From Chlorobium sp. (GTDB lineage Bacteria; Bacteroidota; Chlorobiia; Chlorobiales; Chlorobiaceae), in the NCBI GenBank assembly GCA_028277225.1, contig JANQHB010000024.1, positions 1-64,000 on the forward strand: a stretch of DNA of 64,000 nt. The letters run 5' to 3'. Shown here piece by piece: positions 48,260 through 58,383 of the stretch. The notes beneath the pieces are model-generated. The model was not told the DNA's origin. It was given only the letters and a program-made list of their open reading frames with translations, and did not search any database. A program made the position numbers and the translations under genes. How positions within the stretch are numbered: the first letter of the stretch is position 1; each line of letters begins with the position of its first letter.

Positions 48260-49765
48260 ATGAAAAGCCAGATCGTCATAGCACGGCAGGCAGGATTGTC
48301 GTTTGGAGGACTGCTTGCCGGCCAGGGTCTCAGGTTACTGATCAACCTTGCGATTGCGGCTCTTTTCGGTGCAAGGTATCTCGGCACCTATGCGCTTGCC
48401 CTGGCAGTTATTCAGATCGTTGAAGTATCCGCGACATGCGGACTCGACATCGGGATTCTCCGATATATCAATGTGAATGGCAATTCTGCCGATAAACAGC
48501 GGGATTATATCGGTTCGGCACTTAAAACCTCGCTTTTGTATGCGTTACCGGTCACGCTGCTGCTTGTTGTCATGTCGGGACCGCTCTCGGCGCTCTTCAA
48601 CGGCGGCAGTCTTCTCCGTCTCGCTCTTGTCTGCTATGCATTGTCAGTGCCGTTCAATGTGCTTACGACTGTTGCAGGCCATTCCATCCAGGCCTACAAG
48701 AATCTTCGGCCAAAAATTCTGGCCATGCAAGTCATCCTGCCGGCAACGGCTCTGCTTCTTCTTTTGTTTTTCGATGGTGTGGCAGGTCATACGGTTGCGC
48801 TTCTCGCAGCACCTCCTCTTGCAGCAACGGTAACGTTCGGCTGGATCTGGAGACAGCTTCGCACCCTGACTGGAACGACCCTGGGGGATGTGGTGCATGC
48901 AGGTTCCCGCAGGGATATGCTGGACTATTCCCGCCCGATGATGTTTGTTGCGTTTCTGGGTATCGTGAGCCACTGGATGGATATTCTTATGCTCGGTATG
49001 TACTCCGATGCCGATACGGTAGGCCTCTATCAGCCGGCTGTAAGGACAGCAGGGCTCATGCGTTCGGTCCTTGTCGCGTTTACCGGGATAGCCGCACCGT
49101 TTTTTGCCGAAATGCACGGACTTGGTCAAAGAGAAAAGCTGGAGCGTACCTTTAAACTGCTCACCCGCTGGGTGATAATGGTTTCGTTGCCTTTTGCCGT
49201 CTATCTCATGGTGATGCCCGAAACATTCCTTGCCCTTTTCGGAGACGTGTTCATCGCAGCCGGGCCGGTTCTTGCCGTTCTTGCCATGGCTCTTTTTGTC
49301 CAGTCGGTTTTTGGGCTGCACGATGTGCTGCTGCAGATGACCGGTTTTTCAAAAGTCTGTTTCATCAATGGGATTCTCGGCGTCATCCTGCATGTTATTC
49401 TCAACATTTATTTTATTTCGCATCTTGGCATGATCGGTGCCGCATGGGCGCTCTTGACGCTGTATGTGTTGCTTGGAGCGGTAAGGAGTGTCCAGGTAGG
49501 TGTCCTTCTTCGTTTTCAAGCGTTCAGCCTTGTCGTTTTCAAGCCGGTCGCGGCAGCTCTTGTAACTGCTGCCGTACTTGTATTCGCCAAACCTTTTCTC
49601 GATTCCCTGCACGTTCCTGTTTCGATTGCAGGCGGAAGTATCCTGATTGTCTTCGTTTACCTTTTATGTATAAAGGTATTACAGTTGGAACAGGAGGAAC
49701 TGGACGTTATTTTGGAAATGTTCAACCGTTCAGGAAATGACAGACACTCGAAACAGGCGCATTAA
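48260..49765 (+). CDS. Wzx-like polysaccharide flippase
   Basis: Protein of 501 residues with 12 to 14 predicted membrane helices of the MATE/MVF/polysaccharide exporter superfamily. It begins in the cytoplasm with GLSFGGLLAGQGLRLLINLAIAALFGARYLG and ends with a charged tail. It probably flips lipid-linked oligosaccharide units across the inner membrane. It follows the palindrome region and is 18 bases before the YfhO-like gene. Confidence 0.85.
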   Translation: MKSQIVIARQAGLSFGGLLAGQGLRLLINLAIAALFGARYLGTYALALAVIQIVEVSATCGLDIGILRYINVNGNSADKQRDYIGSALKTSLLYALPVTLLLVVMSGPLSALFNGGSLLRLALVCYALSVPFNVLTTVAGHSIQAYKNLRPKILAMQVILPATALLLLLFFDGVAGHTVALLAAPPLAATVTFGWIWRQLRTLTGTTLGDVVHAGSRRDMLDYSRPMMFVAFLGIVSHWMDILMLGMYSDADTVGLYQPAVRTAGLMRSVLVAFTGIAAPFFAEMHGLGQREKLERTFKLLTRWVIMVSLPFAVYLMVMPETFLALFGDVFIAAGPVLAVLAMALFVQSVFGLHDVLLQMTGFSKVCFINGILGVILHVILNIYFISHLGMIGAAWALLTLYVLLGAVRSVQVGVLLRFQAFSLVVFKPVAAALVTAAVLVFAKPFLDSLHVPVSIAGGSILIVFVYLLCIKVLQLEQEELDVILEMFNRSGNDRHSKQAH

Positions 49766-49783
49766 AGGCACTCTGTTGAGCAG

Positions 49784-52147
49784 ATGAAAAAAACGATGCT
49801 CCCATATATACTGTCCCTTTTTGGGTACCTTTTCCTGACAGCGATCATTTTTTTTCCGGTTCTTTTTCAGGGACTGGCTCCCGCGACCCCTGACAGTGTG
49901 AGTCCCATGGCGACATCGATAGCGCTCGATCTTCTTAAAGAGGAGATCGGCCGGTATCCGTTGTGGCAGCCGTGGTCGTTTTCAGGTATGCCGACAGTCG
50001 AAGCGTTTACCTATCTCAACGGTCTTTACTATCCCGGTGTGCTGCTCGGCCTGTTCGGAATAGACGGCCTGCTTCTGCAGCTTCTGCATTTTGTCTTTGC
50101 CGGTCTGGGTGGTTTTGTCCTTCTCCGCCATGTAAGACTTCGCGACACAGCTGCATTTCTGGGCGGGGCCGCATTCCTGATGACGCCGTACATGATCACC
50201 ATGTTTGTCTATGGCCATGGAAGCCAGCTGATGACAGCGGCTTACATGCCCTGGATACTATGGGCGGCACTTCGTCTGCTTGGAAACATGCGGCCGGCAG
50301 ATATGGGAATACTGGCTCTTCTGCTCGGATTTCAATTACAGCGGGGTCATGTCCAGATAGTTTACTATACATGGCTTCTCCTGATCCTTCTTGTTCTGAT
50401 GACGATTGTCTGGGGTGAACCCGTTCTGCGCTATGTCAGAAAGTATACGATGCTGTTTGCCGCCCTCGGTATTGCGCTTATTCTGTCGGCGGTTGTCTAT
50501 CTTCCCGTCTTCGAGTATGCTCCGTTTTCAGTCAGAGGTGCCGGATCGGGGGGAGGGGCTTCATACGGGTATGCCACAATGTGGTCGATGCATCCCCGTG
50601 AATTCATCACCTACCTGCTTCCGGGAGCTGTTGGTTTCGGGGGAATAACCTACTGGGGCGAGATGCCGTTTACCGATTATCCGAACTATGCAGGGCTTGT
50701 CGTTCTCTTGCTTGCCATGGCAGGCTTTATTCTGGAAAGGCATCAGGCATTTGTCCGTTTTCTGGGTGTGAGCCTCGTCCTGATGGTGCTGCTTTCTTTC
50801 GGGAAGTATTTCAGTCCGGTCTACGATCTGTTCTACCATACCGTTCCGTTTTTCAATCGTTTCAGGGTTCCGTCAATGGCACTGATCGTTGCATCTTTCG
50901 ATCTTGCACTTCTGGCTGGATTCGGTCTGAATGCCGTTACGAAAGCTTTGTCAGGAAAATGGATGTATTATCTCAACATTGCGATGCTTGTCATTGCTGC
51001 GAGTGCGTTGGTTTTTCTGATCGGTCAGGGACTTGTCGGTGGATTTGTGCAATCGCTTTTTCCTGCTCCCAGGGTCGAAAATGTTGAGCTGGCCGGATTG
51101 ATAGATACGGTCCGATGGAATCTGTGGAAAAGCAGTTTTTTCTGGATGGCAGGCATCGGAGGTTTGTTCGCCGCACTTTTGTGGCTGCGTTCCAAAGCGC
51201 TTCTAGGCATGGCGCTCACCAATGCTCTTCTGGTGATTCTGGCTCTGGCGGATATCTACATCGTCGACCGTCAGATTGTTTCTCCGGCGCCCGATACTCT
51301 CAGGCCATCGCGGCTGATGGAGCACCACACGCTCGATATGGCTTTTGAGGAAGATGATATAACCGGTTATCTCAGCGCCGACACTACTTCCGCATACAGA
51401 GTCTATCCTGCCGGGAATCTTTTTTCGGAAAACAAGTTTTCGGTTTTCGGTATCGAATCGGTTGGCGGGTATCATCCGGCCAAACTCAGGCTTTACGATG
51501 AAGTGCTCAGGGCAACGAACAATCTTGCCAGTATCAAGTTCCTTCGTCTTCTCAATGTCCGGTATGTTCTCAGCACTCTGCCGATAGAAGATCCGCAGCT
51601 CGATCTTGTTCATCAAGGCGAGCTTCGTCTGGCAGGCGGCCCGTCGAGTGCGGTGCTCTATCGTCTTGCAGGTACGCTGCCGCGGGCATGGTTTGTCCGT
51701 GAGGGTATAGCTGCAGATCCGGGCATGAACGTTGTCGAATCGGTGCTTGGCGGCAGATATGATGCGGGCCAGCAGGCTCTTGTAGAAAAAGCTCCGTGGC
51801 GCGGCAAGAGAACGTTTGGCAAAGCGGAAATTCTTTCGCTCTCTGTCGGCCCTGAAAGGATCGAGGTTTCGGTTAATGCCGAAGAGGAGGCTTTTCTTGT
51901 TTTGAGCGAAGTTTTCTATCCGCTCCGATGGAAGGTGAGTGTGGATGAACAGGAAGAGAGCATGTACCGGACAAACGGCCTTTTGAGAGGCGTTCTGGTG
52001 CCGGAAGGAAAGCATGATATCGTTTTTTCTTTTGACAGGGGGGCATTTGAAAACGGCAAGAAGCTTTCTTTTGCCGGACTGGCGATGGCGCTGGTGCTTG
52101 TCGGTACGGGACTTTCTGCATTGCAGCCCGGCCGCAATCCTCTCTGA
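49784..52147 (+). CDS. Large YfhO-like membrane protein
   Basis: Protein of 787 residues. About 12 hydrophobic helices make up the first 480 residues (LSLFGYLFLTAIIFFPVLFQ at the N-terminus; SMATSIALDLLKEEIGRYPLWQPWSFSGMPTVEAF loop near 40-75), then a long soluble domain, then one C-terminal helix. The pattern is that of GT-C-like YfhO proteins that modify cell-surface glycans in the periplasm. The substrate is unknown. Starts 18 bases after the flippase and is followed 17 bases later by another glycosyltransferase. Confidence 0.75.
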   Translation: MKKTMLPYILSLFGYLFLTAIIFFPVLFQGLAPATPDSVSPMATSIALDLLKEEIGRYPLWQPWSFSGMPTVEAFTYLNGLYYPGVLLGLFGIDGLLLQLLHFVFAGLGGFVLLRHVRLRDTAAFLGGAAFLMTPYMITMFVYGHGSQLMTAAYMPWILWAALRLLGNMRPADMGILALLLGFQLQRGHVQIVYYTWLLLILLVLMTIVWGEPVLRYVRKYTMLFAALGIALILSAVVYLPVFEYAPFSVRGAGSGGGASYGYATMWSMHPREFITYLLPGAVGFGGITYWGEMPFTDYPNYAGLVVLLLAMAGFILERHQAFVRFLGVSLVLMVLLSFGKYFSPVYDLFYHTVPFFNRFRVPSMALIVASFDLALLAGFGLNAVTKALSGKWMYYLNIAMLVIAASALVFLIGQGLVGGFVQSLFPAPRVENVELAGLIDTVRWNLWKSSFFWMAGIGGLFAALLWLRSKALLGMALTNALLVILALADIYIVDRQIVSPAPDTLRPSRLMEHHTLDMAFEEDDITGYLSADTTSAYRVYPAGNLFSENKFSVFGIESVGGYHPAKLRLYDEVLRATNNLASIKFLRLLNVRYVLSTLPIEDPQLDLVHQGELRLAGGPSSAVLYRLAGTLPRAWFVREGIAADPGMNVVESVLGGRYDAGQQALVEKAPWRGKRTFGKAEILSLSVGPERIEVSVNAEEEAFLVLSEVFYPLRWKVSVDEQEESMYRTNGLLRGVLVPEGKHDIVFSFDRGAFENGKKLSFAGLAMALVLVGTGLSALQPGRNPL

Positions 52148-52164
52148 ACCGGGTTATAACAGCG

Positions 52165-53406
52165 TTGACAGACATGAAAAAAATACTGTTTCTCAGCATG
52201 AATTTTCCTCCCATGATGACCGAAGGGTCTTCAAGGGTACTGAAGCTGGCTTCCTTTCTTCCTGCCCATGGCTGGGATCCGGTCGTCATTGGAAATCATT
52301 TCCTTCAGGGAGAGAGGATCGATGATTTTCCTTTCGATATTCTCTATGCTGGAATCGGGCAGGAGAGAGAGGAACTGGAAAAGGAGCATCTTTTCAGATT
52401 CCTGCACGGTCTTGCAGAAAAAAAGCCTGCTTTCGGGGCAAAAAAATCCGGCGGCGTTCAGATCCCTCAAGGCAGGGAAGGTGAAGCGTTATGGCTTTCA
52501 AATGCGAAATCTCTTGCAGGAGAGCTTTTGAAGGAAAATCCCGACATTGAAATGATCTATGCGCAATCCCCCCCATTTGCCCCGCAGCAGCTTGCCCTGG
52601 AGCTTTCTCTGGCGTATAATCTCCCGGTGATGTTCGACTGCACAGGTTTTTTCCCCGATCAGAAACAGGAAATGAGCGTTTTTCTGTCCGGGCAATATGT
52701 CACTGTGCCCTCAAGGGCTGTAAAAGAGCATTATCTGCGAAAGTACCAGGGCAAGATCGGCCATGACGATGTTTCGATTCTTCCAAACGGGTATGATTCA
52801 GGAACGTGCAGGATAATGGGAGCCGGTACGGGAGAAGATTCCTCGATGTTGTGCGTGTTCCATATTGAAGGCGCTCAGGGAAAAGGGATCAAAAACTTTT
52901 ATTTTGCATTGAAAGCGTTTCTGGATTCACAGGAGGCGGCCAGAGAGCGTTTTTCCTGTGCTTTCATAGGTCCGGGAGCAATTGATGTTGACCGGCATCT
53001 CAAAAAGTACGGTATCGAGGGCCTGAAACGTCTCTCTTCCCCCTGTTCCAGGGCTGAAGAGCTCGACCTCTGTTTGCGGTCGGATATGTACTGTCTTGTG
53101 CTCGGGAAAGAAGAGTGGTATGAATATCTGGTTCCCGAGCGTCTTTATGACTGTATGGCCATGCAGAGAGCTGTTGCGGGTATTGTTCCTGAATGTCAGG
53201 CAAAACAGGTGCTCGAAGAGGCGGGGTGCAGGACAGTCTTGACGGATCATACACCGCGCATGATCGATTTTCTTATGGATTCATTCGATCTCTGGCGTAC
53301 AGGTCAGCTTCTTGCCGTTGCCCCTGAACGCCTTGAACAGTATGATTTTCGACAGGTAACCCAGGTATTTCTCCGGGAGATTGTCGCCAGGTTTCCATCG
53401 GCTTGA
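52165..53406 (+). CDS. Glycosyltransferase (GT4-like)
   Basis: Protein of 413 residues. N-terminus KKILFLSMNFPPMMTEGSSRVLKLASFLPAHGWDPVVIG is typical of the acceptor half of group 1 glycosyltransferases; the C-terminal half has YEYLVPERLYDCMAMQRAVAGIVPE near 321-345, a rather divergent donor site. It probably builds the same surface glycan as its neighbours. The gene is last in the cluster; a terminator follows 12 bases later in the region later duplicated by the insertion sequence. Confidence 0.8.
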   Translation: MTDMKKILFLSMNFPPMMTEGSSRVLKLASFLPAHGWDPVVIGNHFLQGERIDDFPFDILYAGIGQEREELEKEHLFRFLHGLAEKKPAFGAKKSGGVQIPQGREGEALWLSNAKSLAGELLKENPDIEMIYAQSPPFAPQQLALELSLAYNLPVMFDCTGFFPDQKQEMSVFLSGQYVTVPSRAVKEHYLRKYQGKIGHDDVSILPNGYDSGTCRIMGAGTGEDSSMLCVFHIEGAQGKGIKNFYFALKAFLDSQEAARERFSCAFIGPGAIDVDRHLKKYGIEGLKRLSSPCSRAEELDLCLRSDMYCLVLGKEEWYEYLVPERLYDCMAMQRAVAGIVPECQAKQVLEEAGCRTVLTDHTPRMIDFLMDSFDLWRTGQLLAVAPERLEQYDFRQVTQVFLREIVARFPSA

Positions 53407-53417
53407 TCGGCCGGATT

Positions 53418-53470
53418 GACCGAACATTTTTTCTGAAAAAAGCCACATTTTTAGTGGCTTTTACTTTTGT
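53418..53470. repeat. Left copy of 53-bp target duplication with terminator
   Basis: Identical to 55129-55181 over 53 bases. It carries the intrinsic terminator of the polysaccharide operon: AAAAGCCAC / GTGGCTTTT (53438-53446 and 53454-53462). The insertion sequence begins at the next base. Confidence 0.92.
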
Positions 53471-55128
53471 CCTGACTTCTGCCACTTTTTGCTGATTTCC
53501 GGTTCAGCAAAGATAACTCTTTGTAATTTATTTAGTTAACTTTTTTTCATTCCTCGGTTTCCGCACTAATGATATCTTTTCTCCATGCGTGGAGACTTGA
53601 CTATCAGAAAAGTACGGACCGCGTCTGGAGCAACCGCCGTTCAGGTGGTGCGTAATGAGAGGAAAAAGCGTACTATCATCAAGCATATTGGCAGCGCTCA
53701 TACCGAAGATGAATGCGAGCTGTTACTTGCCGAGGCTGAAAGGTACGCTGAAGCTCATTGCCGCCAGCCCAATCTGTTCGCAGAAAATTCGGCACCCACA
53801 CCGAAGCTGGACCTTGCCTGCGCCAAACTCGTTGGTGTGACGCATCTCTTTGCTCGCAATGCATTGCTTGCTTGTGCTCGGTTATGCGGCTTGCGTGACT
53901 TGCCGGAACTCTATCTTGATTTGGCGCTTATGCGCATCATTGAACCCACTTCAAAGCTGCGCACGCTTGAACTTCTGGAGTGGTACTTCAATGTTCGTTA
54001 CGCTGAGCGCACGATCTATCGACAGTTACCCCGGATAGTCAAGCATCAGGAGGAAATCGAGACAGCGGCCATTCAGACTGCTCGCAATGACTTGAAAGAA
54101 CCATTCAGCCTGATGCTCTATGATGTCACGACGCTGTACTTCGAGTCTTTCAAGGAATACGAATTCCAGCATTCGGGATTTTCAAAAGATAACAAGCCAC
54201 AGCAGCCGCAGATCGTGATTGGCCTCATCACCACTCGTTCAGGATTCCCTGTCATGCACGAGGTATTCGAAGGCAACACCTTTGAGGGGCATACCATGCT
54301 GGCCGTTTTGCGTCGGTTCCAAGAGCGGGTTGGCGATATCAAACCGGTCATCGTAGCCGATGCTGCCATGCTCTCGAAAACTAACATGCAGCAGTTGGAA
54401 AAAGAAGGGTATCGCTACATCGTTGGGGCACGGTTGTCGAATACCTCAATCCGATTCATTGAGCAGATTGACAGCACCCTGCCCCGTATGGACAAGGCCT
54501 TGAGGCGTTTCGACTATGATCACGCTGTCGAGAACGCCTCCATGATCTGTGAGTTCTCTGAAACGCGATACAAGAAACACAAACGAGAATATGACAAGCA
54601 GGTTAAGCGGGCTCTTGAACTGCTTGAGCGCAACGAGCCCGGAAGGCGAGCCAAGTTCGTTAAGAAATCCAGCGTGAAAGACAAGCCATTCATCTTTGAT
54701 ACGGAACTGCAGGCCAAGGCAGAAAAGCTTCTGGGCATCAAGGGCTATGTGACCAACATCCCTGAAGAAGAGCTATCCGGCACTGAGGTCATTGCCTATT
54801 ACCACGACCTGTGGCACGTGGAACAGGCATTCCGCATGAGCAAGTCAGACCTGAGAACCAGGCCGATCTTCCATCATACCCAAGAGGCTATCCGGGCTCA
54901 TGTGCTCATCTGTTTCATGGCATTGATGATGGGCAAATACCTTGAAATCAAAACCGGCAGATCGTTACGGAAAATCCGCCAAGAGCTTTGGCGCGTTCAC
55001 GAGGCCCAGATTCGTGACGAACGAACTGGCGAAGTGCACGTATTGCGTATGGATACCAGCGAATTGGAACGGAGCGGAATTATGAACCTTTTGATCTCTG
55101 AGTTTCCGCACTAATTGGCCGAAGTCAG
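53471..55128. mobile_element. IS1634-like insertion sequence, 1658 bp
   Basis: Complete element bounded by a 53-bp direct repeat. Terminal inverted repeats begin CCTGACTTCTGCCA on the left and, read inward, CCTGACTTCGGCCA on the right (13 of 14 identical). One intact transposase gene fills it. Members of the IS1634 group are known to make long and variable target duplications, which this matches. Inside, a 14-base direct repeat GTTTCCGCACTAAT occurs at 53557-53570 and 55102-55115. Confidence 0.93.
53585..55114 (+). CDS. IS1634-like DDE transposase
   Basis: Protein of 509 residues, intact. The DDE triad fits Asp180 (MLYDVTTLYFE), Asp259 (IVADAAML) and Glu413 (WHVEQAFR). The stretch QIVIGLITTRSGFPVMHEVFEGNTFEGHTM near 209-238 and the late AIRAHVLICFMALMM segment are typical of the IS4/IS1634 group. 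No frameshift or stop, so the element may still move. A ribosome binding site is not obvious before ATG 53585. Confidence 0.93.
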   Translation: MRGDLTIRKVRTASGATAVQVVRNERKKRTIIKHIGSAHTEDECELLLAEAERYAEAHCRQPNLFAENSAPTPKLDLACAKLVGVTHLFARNALLACARLCGLRDLPELYLDLALMRIIEPTSKLRTLELLEWYFNVRYAERTIYRQLPRIVKHQEEIETAAIQTARNDLKEPFSLMLYDVTTLYFESFKEYEFQHSGFSKDNKPQQPQIVIGLITTRSGFPVMHEVFEGNTFEGHTMLAVLRRFQERVGDIKPVIVADAAMLSKTNMQQLEKEGYRYIVGARLSNTSIRFIEQIDSTLPRMDKALRRFDYDHAVENASMICEFSETRYKKHKREYDKQVKRALELLERNEPGRRAKFVKKSSVKDKPFIFDTELQAKAEKLLGIKGYVTNIPEEELSGTEVIAYYHDLWHVEQAFRMSKSDLRTRPIFHHTQEAIRAHVLICFMALMMGKYLEIKTGRSLRKIRQELWRVHEAQIRDERTGEVHVLRMDTSELERSGIMNLLISEFPH

Positions 55129-55181
55129 GACCGAACATTTTTTCTGAAAAAAGCCACATTTTTAGTGGCTTTTACTTTTGT
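55129..55181. repeat. Right copy of 53-bp target duplication with terminator
   Basis: Identical to 53418-53470. The terminator stem is at 55149-55157 and 55165-55173. It therefore stands between the transposase gene and the str operon. Confidence 0.92.
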
Positions 55182-55279
55182 TTTTAGAGAGAAATGTTAT
55201 ACCTTGGTGGTCCTTATAGATTTTTCGATCGGTCCGTACTATGGATGTCGATGGTTAACAACTGAATAGAGTTTAGAAT

Positions 55280-55666
55280 ATGCCGACGATTCAGCAGCTT
55301 ATCAGACGCGGAAGACAGACAAAGGCGTCGAAAACAGCCTCACCTGCTCTTGAAAAGTGTCCTCAGAAAAGGGGCGTCTGTACCCGTGTGTACACGACTA
55401 CGCCGAAAAAGCCGAATTCCGCCCTGAGAAAGGTTGCTCGTGTGAGGCTTTCGAACAAGATCGAAGTGACGGCTTATATACCGGGTGAGGGTCATAATCT
55501 GCAGGAGCATTCGATCGTGCTCATCCGCGGCGGAAGGGTCAAGGATCTTCCGGGCGTCCGTTATCATATCGTGAGGGGTGCTCTGGATACCTCCGGTGTC
55601 AGTGACCGCAGGAACGGTCGTTCAAAGTATGGTGCAAAGCGGCCGAAAGCGGGTGCTGCCGGTTAA
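55280..55666 (+). CDS. rpsL: 30S ribosomal protein S12
   Basis: Protein of 128 residues. [11 protein letters not shown] at the start and [31 protein letters not shown] in the core are universal S12 sequence. Lys in the TTPKKPNS region is the usual streptomycin-sensitive residue. It is the first gene of the str operon; the promoter lies in the 100 bases between the duplicated terminator and the start. Confidence 0.98.
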   Translation: MPTIQQLIRRGRQTKASKTASPALEKCPQKRGVCTRVYTTTPKKPNSALRKVARVRLSNKIEVTAYIPGEGHNLQEHSIVLIRGGRVKDLPGVRYHIVRGALDTSGVSDRRNGRSKYGAKRPKAGAAG

Positions 55667-55695
55667 GTGAATTCCTTTAATTTCTGACGTCTACT

Positions 55696-56163
55696 ATGGG
55701 TAAGAAAGTTGTATACAGCGGTGTCAAGCCTGATCTGCGTTTTGGTGATGAAAGTATGTCGAGGCTGATAAATGCGATCATGATTGACGGCAAGAAGAAT
55801 GTTGCTGCCAGGATTGTGTACGGGGCGATGGATATTATCGCTGAAAAGATGAAGGACGAGGAGCCGATCGAGGTGTTCAGGCGCGCGCTCTCGAATGTCG
55901 CTCCGCTTGTGGAGGTTCGCAGCAAGCGCGTTGGCGGCGCCACCTACCAGATCCCCATGGAAGTGCAGCCTTCGAGGCGCGAGGCGCTGGCTTTTCGCTG
56001 GATAAAACAGTTTTCGCTGCGCAGGGGAGGCAAGTCGATGGCTGAAAAGCTTGCCGCAGAACTGATGGATGCCGCATCCGAACAGGGTGCGTCAGTCAAA
56101 AAGAGGGACGAGGTGCATCGGATGGCTGATGCGAACAAGGCTTTTGCACATTTCAGGTTTTAA
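55696..56163 (+). CDS. rpsG: 30S ribosomal protein S7
   Basis: Protein of 155 residues with LRFGDESMSRLINAIMIDGKK near the start and VRSKRVGGATYQIPMEV in the core. It nucleates assembly of the 30S head. It follows rpsL by 30 bases and precedes fusA by 33. Confidence 0.98.
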   Translation: MGKKVVYSGVKPDLRFGDESMSRLINAIMIDGKKNVAARIVYGAMDIIAEKMKDEEPIEVFRRALSNVAPLVEVRSKRVGGATYQIPMEVQPSRREALAFRWIKQFSLRRGGKSMAEKLAAELMDAASEQGASVKKRDEVHRMADANKAFAHFRF

Positions 56164-56196
56164 ATAACACTTTAACTCGGGCGCGGATATATAATA

Positions 56197-58314
56197 ATGG
56201 CACGTCAAGTTGGTTTGGCGAATGTTCGTAACATCGGCATCATGGCCCACATCGATGCAGGAAAAACGACGACGACGGAAAGGATTCTGTACTATACCGG
56301 TCGGCTTCACAGAATGGGTGAGGTTCATGACGGCGGTGCGACCATGGACTGGATGGAGCAGGAGAAAGAGCGTGGTATCACGATTACATCCGCAGCGACC
56401 ACCTGTTTCTGGCAGGCGAAAGTCGGGAATTTCGAGGGTGTCAAGCATCGTATCAATATTATCGATACGCCGGGGCATGTCGATTTTACCGTGGAGGTCG
56501 AGCGTTCGCTGAGGGTGCTTGACGGTGCGGTAGCCCTGTTCTGTGCTGTTGGCGGCGTAGAGCCCCAGTCGGAAACGGTCTGGCGGCAGGCAAACAAGTA
56601 CAAGGTACCGAGGGTCGCTTATGTCAACAAGATGGATCGCGTCGGAGCGGATTTCTTCGCGGCTGTCAAGGCTATCAGGGAGCGTCTTGGCGCAAACCCG
56701 GTTCCTGTGCAGATCCCGATCGGCCAGGGTGAGATGTTTGCGGGCGTTGTCGATCTTATTACGATGAAAGGGATCATTTACGATAAGGAGGATGGAAGCA
56801 CCTTTGAGGAGGTTGATATCCCTCACGATCTGGAAAGCGAGTCGAAGCATTGGCGGATAAATATGCTCGAGGCTGTGTCGGAGCTCGATGAGACCCTGCT
56901 CGAAAAATATCTTGAAGGAGAAGAGATTACCGAAAGCGAAATACGCAGCGTACTTCGCCAGGCAACGCTGGACGGTACGATTATTCCTGCATTGTGCGGA
57001 TCGTCCTTCAAGAACAAGGGCGTTCAGTTCATGCTCGATGCGGTGATCGAATATCTTCCCTCCCCGGTCGATGTGGGTGAGGTTGAGGGTCATCATCCTT
57101 CTACAGATGAAGGTATTACGAGAGCGCCGAAGGACGAGGCTCCGTTTGCCGGGCTTGCTTTCAAGATCGCGACTGATCCTTTTGTCGGAAAGCTGACATT
57201 TTTCCGTGTGTATTCAGGCGTGCTGAAGGCAGGCAGCTATGTGCTCAATACAATTACCGGCAAGAAAGAGCGTATCGGACGGTTGATGCAGATGCACTCC
57301 AACAAAAGGGAGGAGCGTGATGCTGTATACGCAGGAGATATTGCCGCGGCCGTAGGCCTCAAGGATGTGAAAACGGGCGATACGCTCTGCGATGAGAGCA
57401 AGCCGATCGTTCTCGAGAAAATGGTGTTTCCCGAGCCGGTTATCCAGATCGCTATCGAGCCCAAAACAAAGGCCGATTCCGACAAGCTCGGACTTTCTCT
57501 TTCAAAGCTTGCCGAAGAGGATCCGACCTTCAGGGTCTCTTCCGATGAAGAGACGGGTCAGACACTTATTGCCGGTATGGGCGAACTGCATCTCGAGGTT
57601 CTTGTCGACAGGTTGAAGCGTGAGTTCAAGGTGGAGGCAAATATCGGCCAGCCCCAGGTTGCATATCGCGAAACAATTCGTTCCGCTGTCGATCACGAGG
57701 GTAAATTTGTTCGCCAGTCCGGCGGTAAGGGTCAGTTCGGTCTGGTCAATATCAAGCTCGAGCCTCTCGAAGAAGGAAAGGGTTATGAGTTTGTCGATTC
57801 GATCAAGGGAGGCGTTATCCCCAAGGAGTATATCCCGGCTGTTTCAGCCGGTATTCAGGAGGCGATGAAAGACGGCGTGGTTGCCGGTTACCCTGTTCAG
57901 GATGTGAAGGTGACGCTCTATGACGGCAAGTACCATGAGGTTGATTCATCGGAAATGGCGTTCAAGATTGCCGGTTCAATTGGCTTCAAGGGAGCGGCAA
58001 GAAAGGCCGGCCCGGTGCTTCTCGAGCCGATCATGAAGGTCGAAGTGATCACCCCGGAAGAATATCTTGGTGATGTGATGGGTGATCTGTCAGGTCGCAG
58101 GGGGCATATCGAGGGAATGGGTGAGCGTGCAGGTGCACAGTTTGTCAAGGCCAGGGTGCCGCTATCCGAAATGTTCGGATACTCCACTATTCTTCGATCC
58201 ATGACCCAGGGCAGAGCGAATTATACCATGGAGTTCGAATGCTACAATGAAGTGCCGAAGAATATTGCAGAAACGCTTCAGGAAAAGAGGGTTGCCGACG
58301 AGGCCGCCGGATGA
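56197..58314 (+). CDS. fusA: Elongation factor G
   Basis: Protein of 705 residues. GTPase motifs: [13 protein letters not shown] near 17-29, DTPGHVDF near 90, NKMDR near 144. Domains II to V follow, ending with the [27 protein letters not shown] segment of domain IV-V. It drives translocation on the ribosome. Length is standard; it is 69 bases before tuf. Confidence 0.98.
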   Translation: MARQVGLANVRNIGIMAHIDAGKTTTTERILYYTGRLHRMGEVHDGGATMDWMEQEKERGITITSAATTCFWQAKVGNFEGVKHRINIIDTPGHVDFTVEVERSLRVLDGAVALFCAVGGVEPQSETVWRQANKYKVPRVAYVNKMDRVGADFFAAVKAIRERLGANPVPVQIPIGQGEMFAGVVDLITMKGIIYDKEDGSTFEEVDIPHDLESESKHWRINMLEAVSELDETLLEKYLEGEEITESEIRSVLRQATLDGTIIPALCGSSFKNKGVQFMLDAVIEYLPSPVDVGEVEGHHPSTDEGITRAPKDEAPFAGLAFKIATDPFVGKLTFFRVYSGVLKAGSYVLNTITGKKERIGRLMQMHSNKREERDAVYAGDIAAAVGLKDVKTGDTLCDESKPIVLEKMVFPEPVIQIAIEPKTKADSDKLGLSLSKLAEEDPTFRVSSDEETGQTLIAGMGELHLEVLVDRLKREFKVEANIGQPQVAYRETIRSAVDHEGKFVRQSGGKGQFGLVNIKLEPLEEGKGYEFVDSIKGGVIPKEYIPAVSAGIQEAMKDGVVAGYPVQDVKVTLYDGKYHEVDSSEMAFKIAGSIGFKGAARKAGPVLLEPIMKVEVITPEEYLGDVMGDLSGRRGHIEGMGERAGAQFVKARVPLSEMFGYSTILRSMTQGRANYTMEFECYNEVPKNIAETLQEKRVADEAAG

Positions 58315-58383
58315 AGCTGCTGAGTGTATGAGTTTTTTTATCAAGAACAATAACAACAGTTAACCGTAAGAGGGAGACGAGAT

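Noticed and set aside
55182..55279. Specific str operon promoter
   Set aside because: Several AT-rich hexamers are present, but none forms a persuasive -35/-10 pair with proper spacing.
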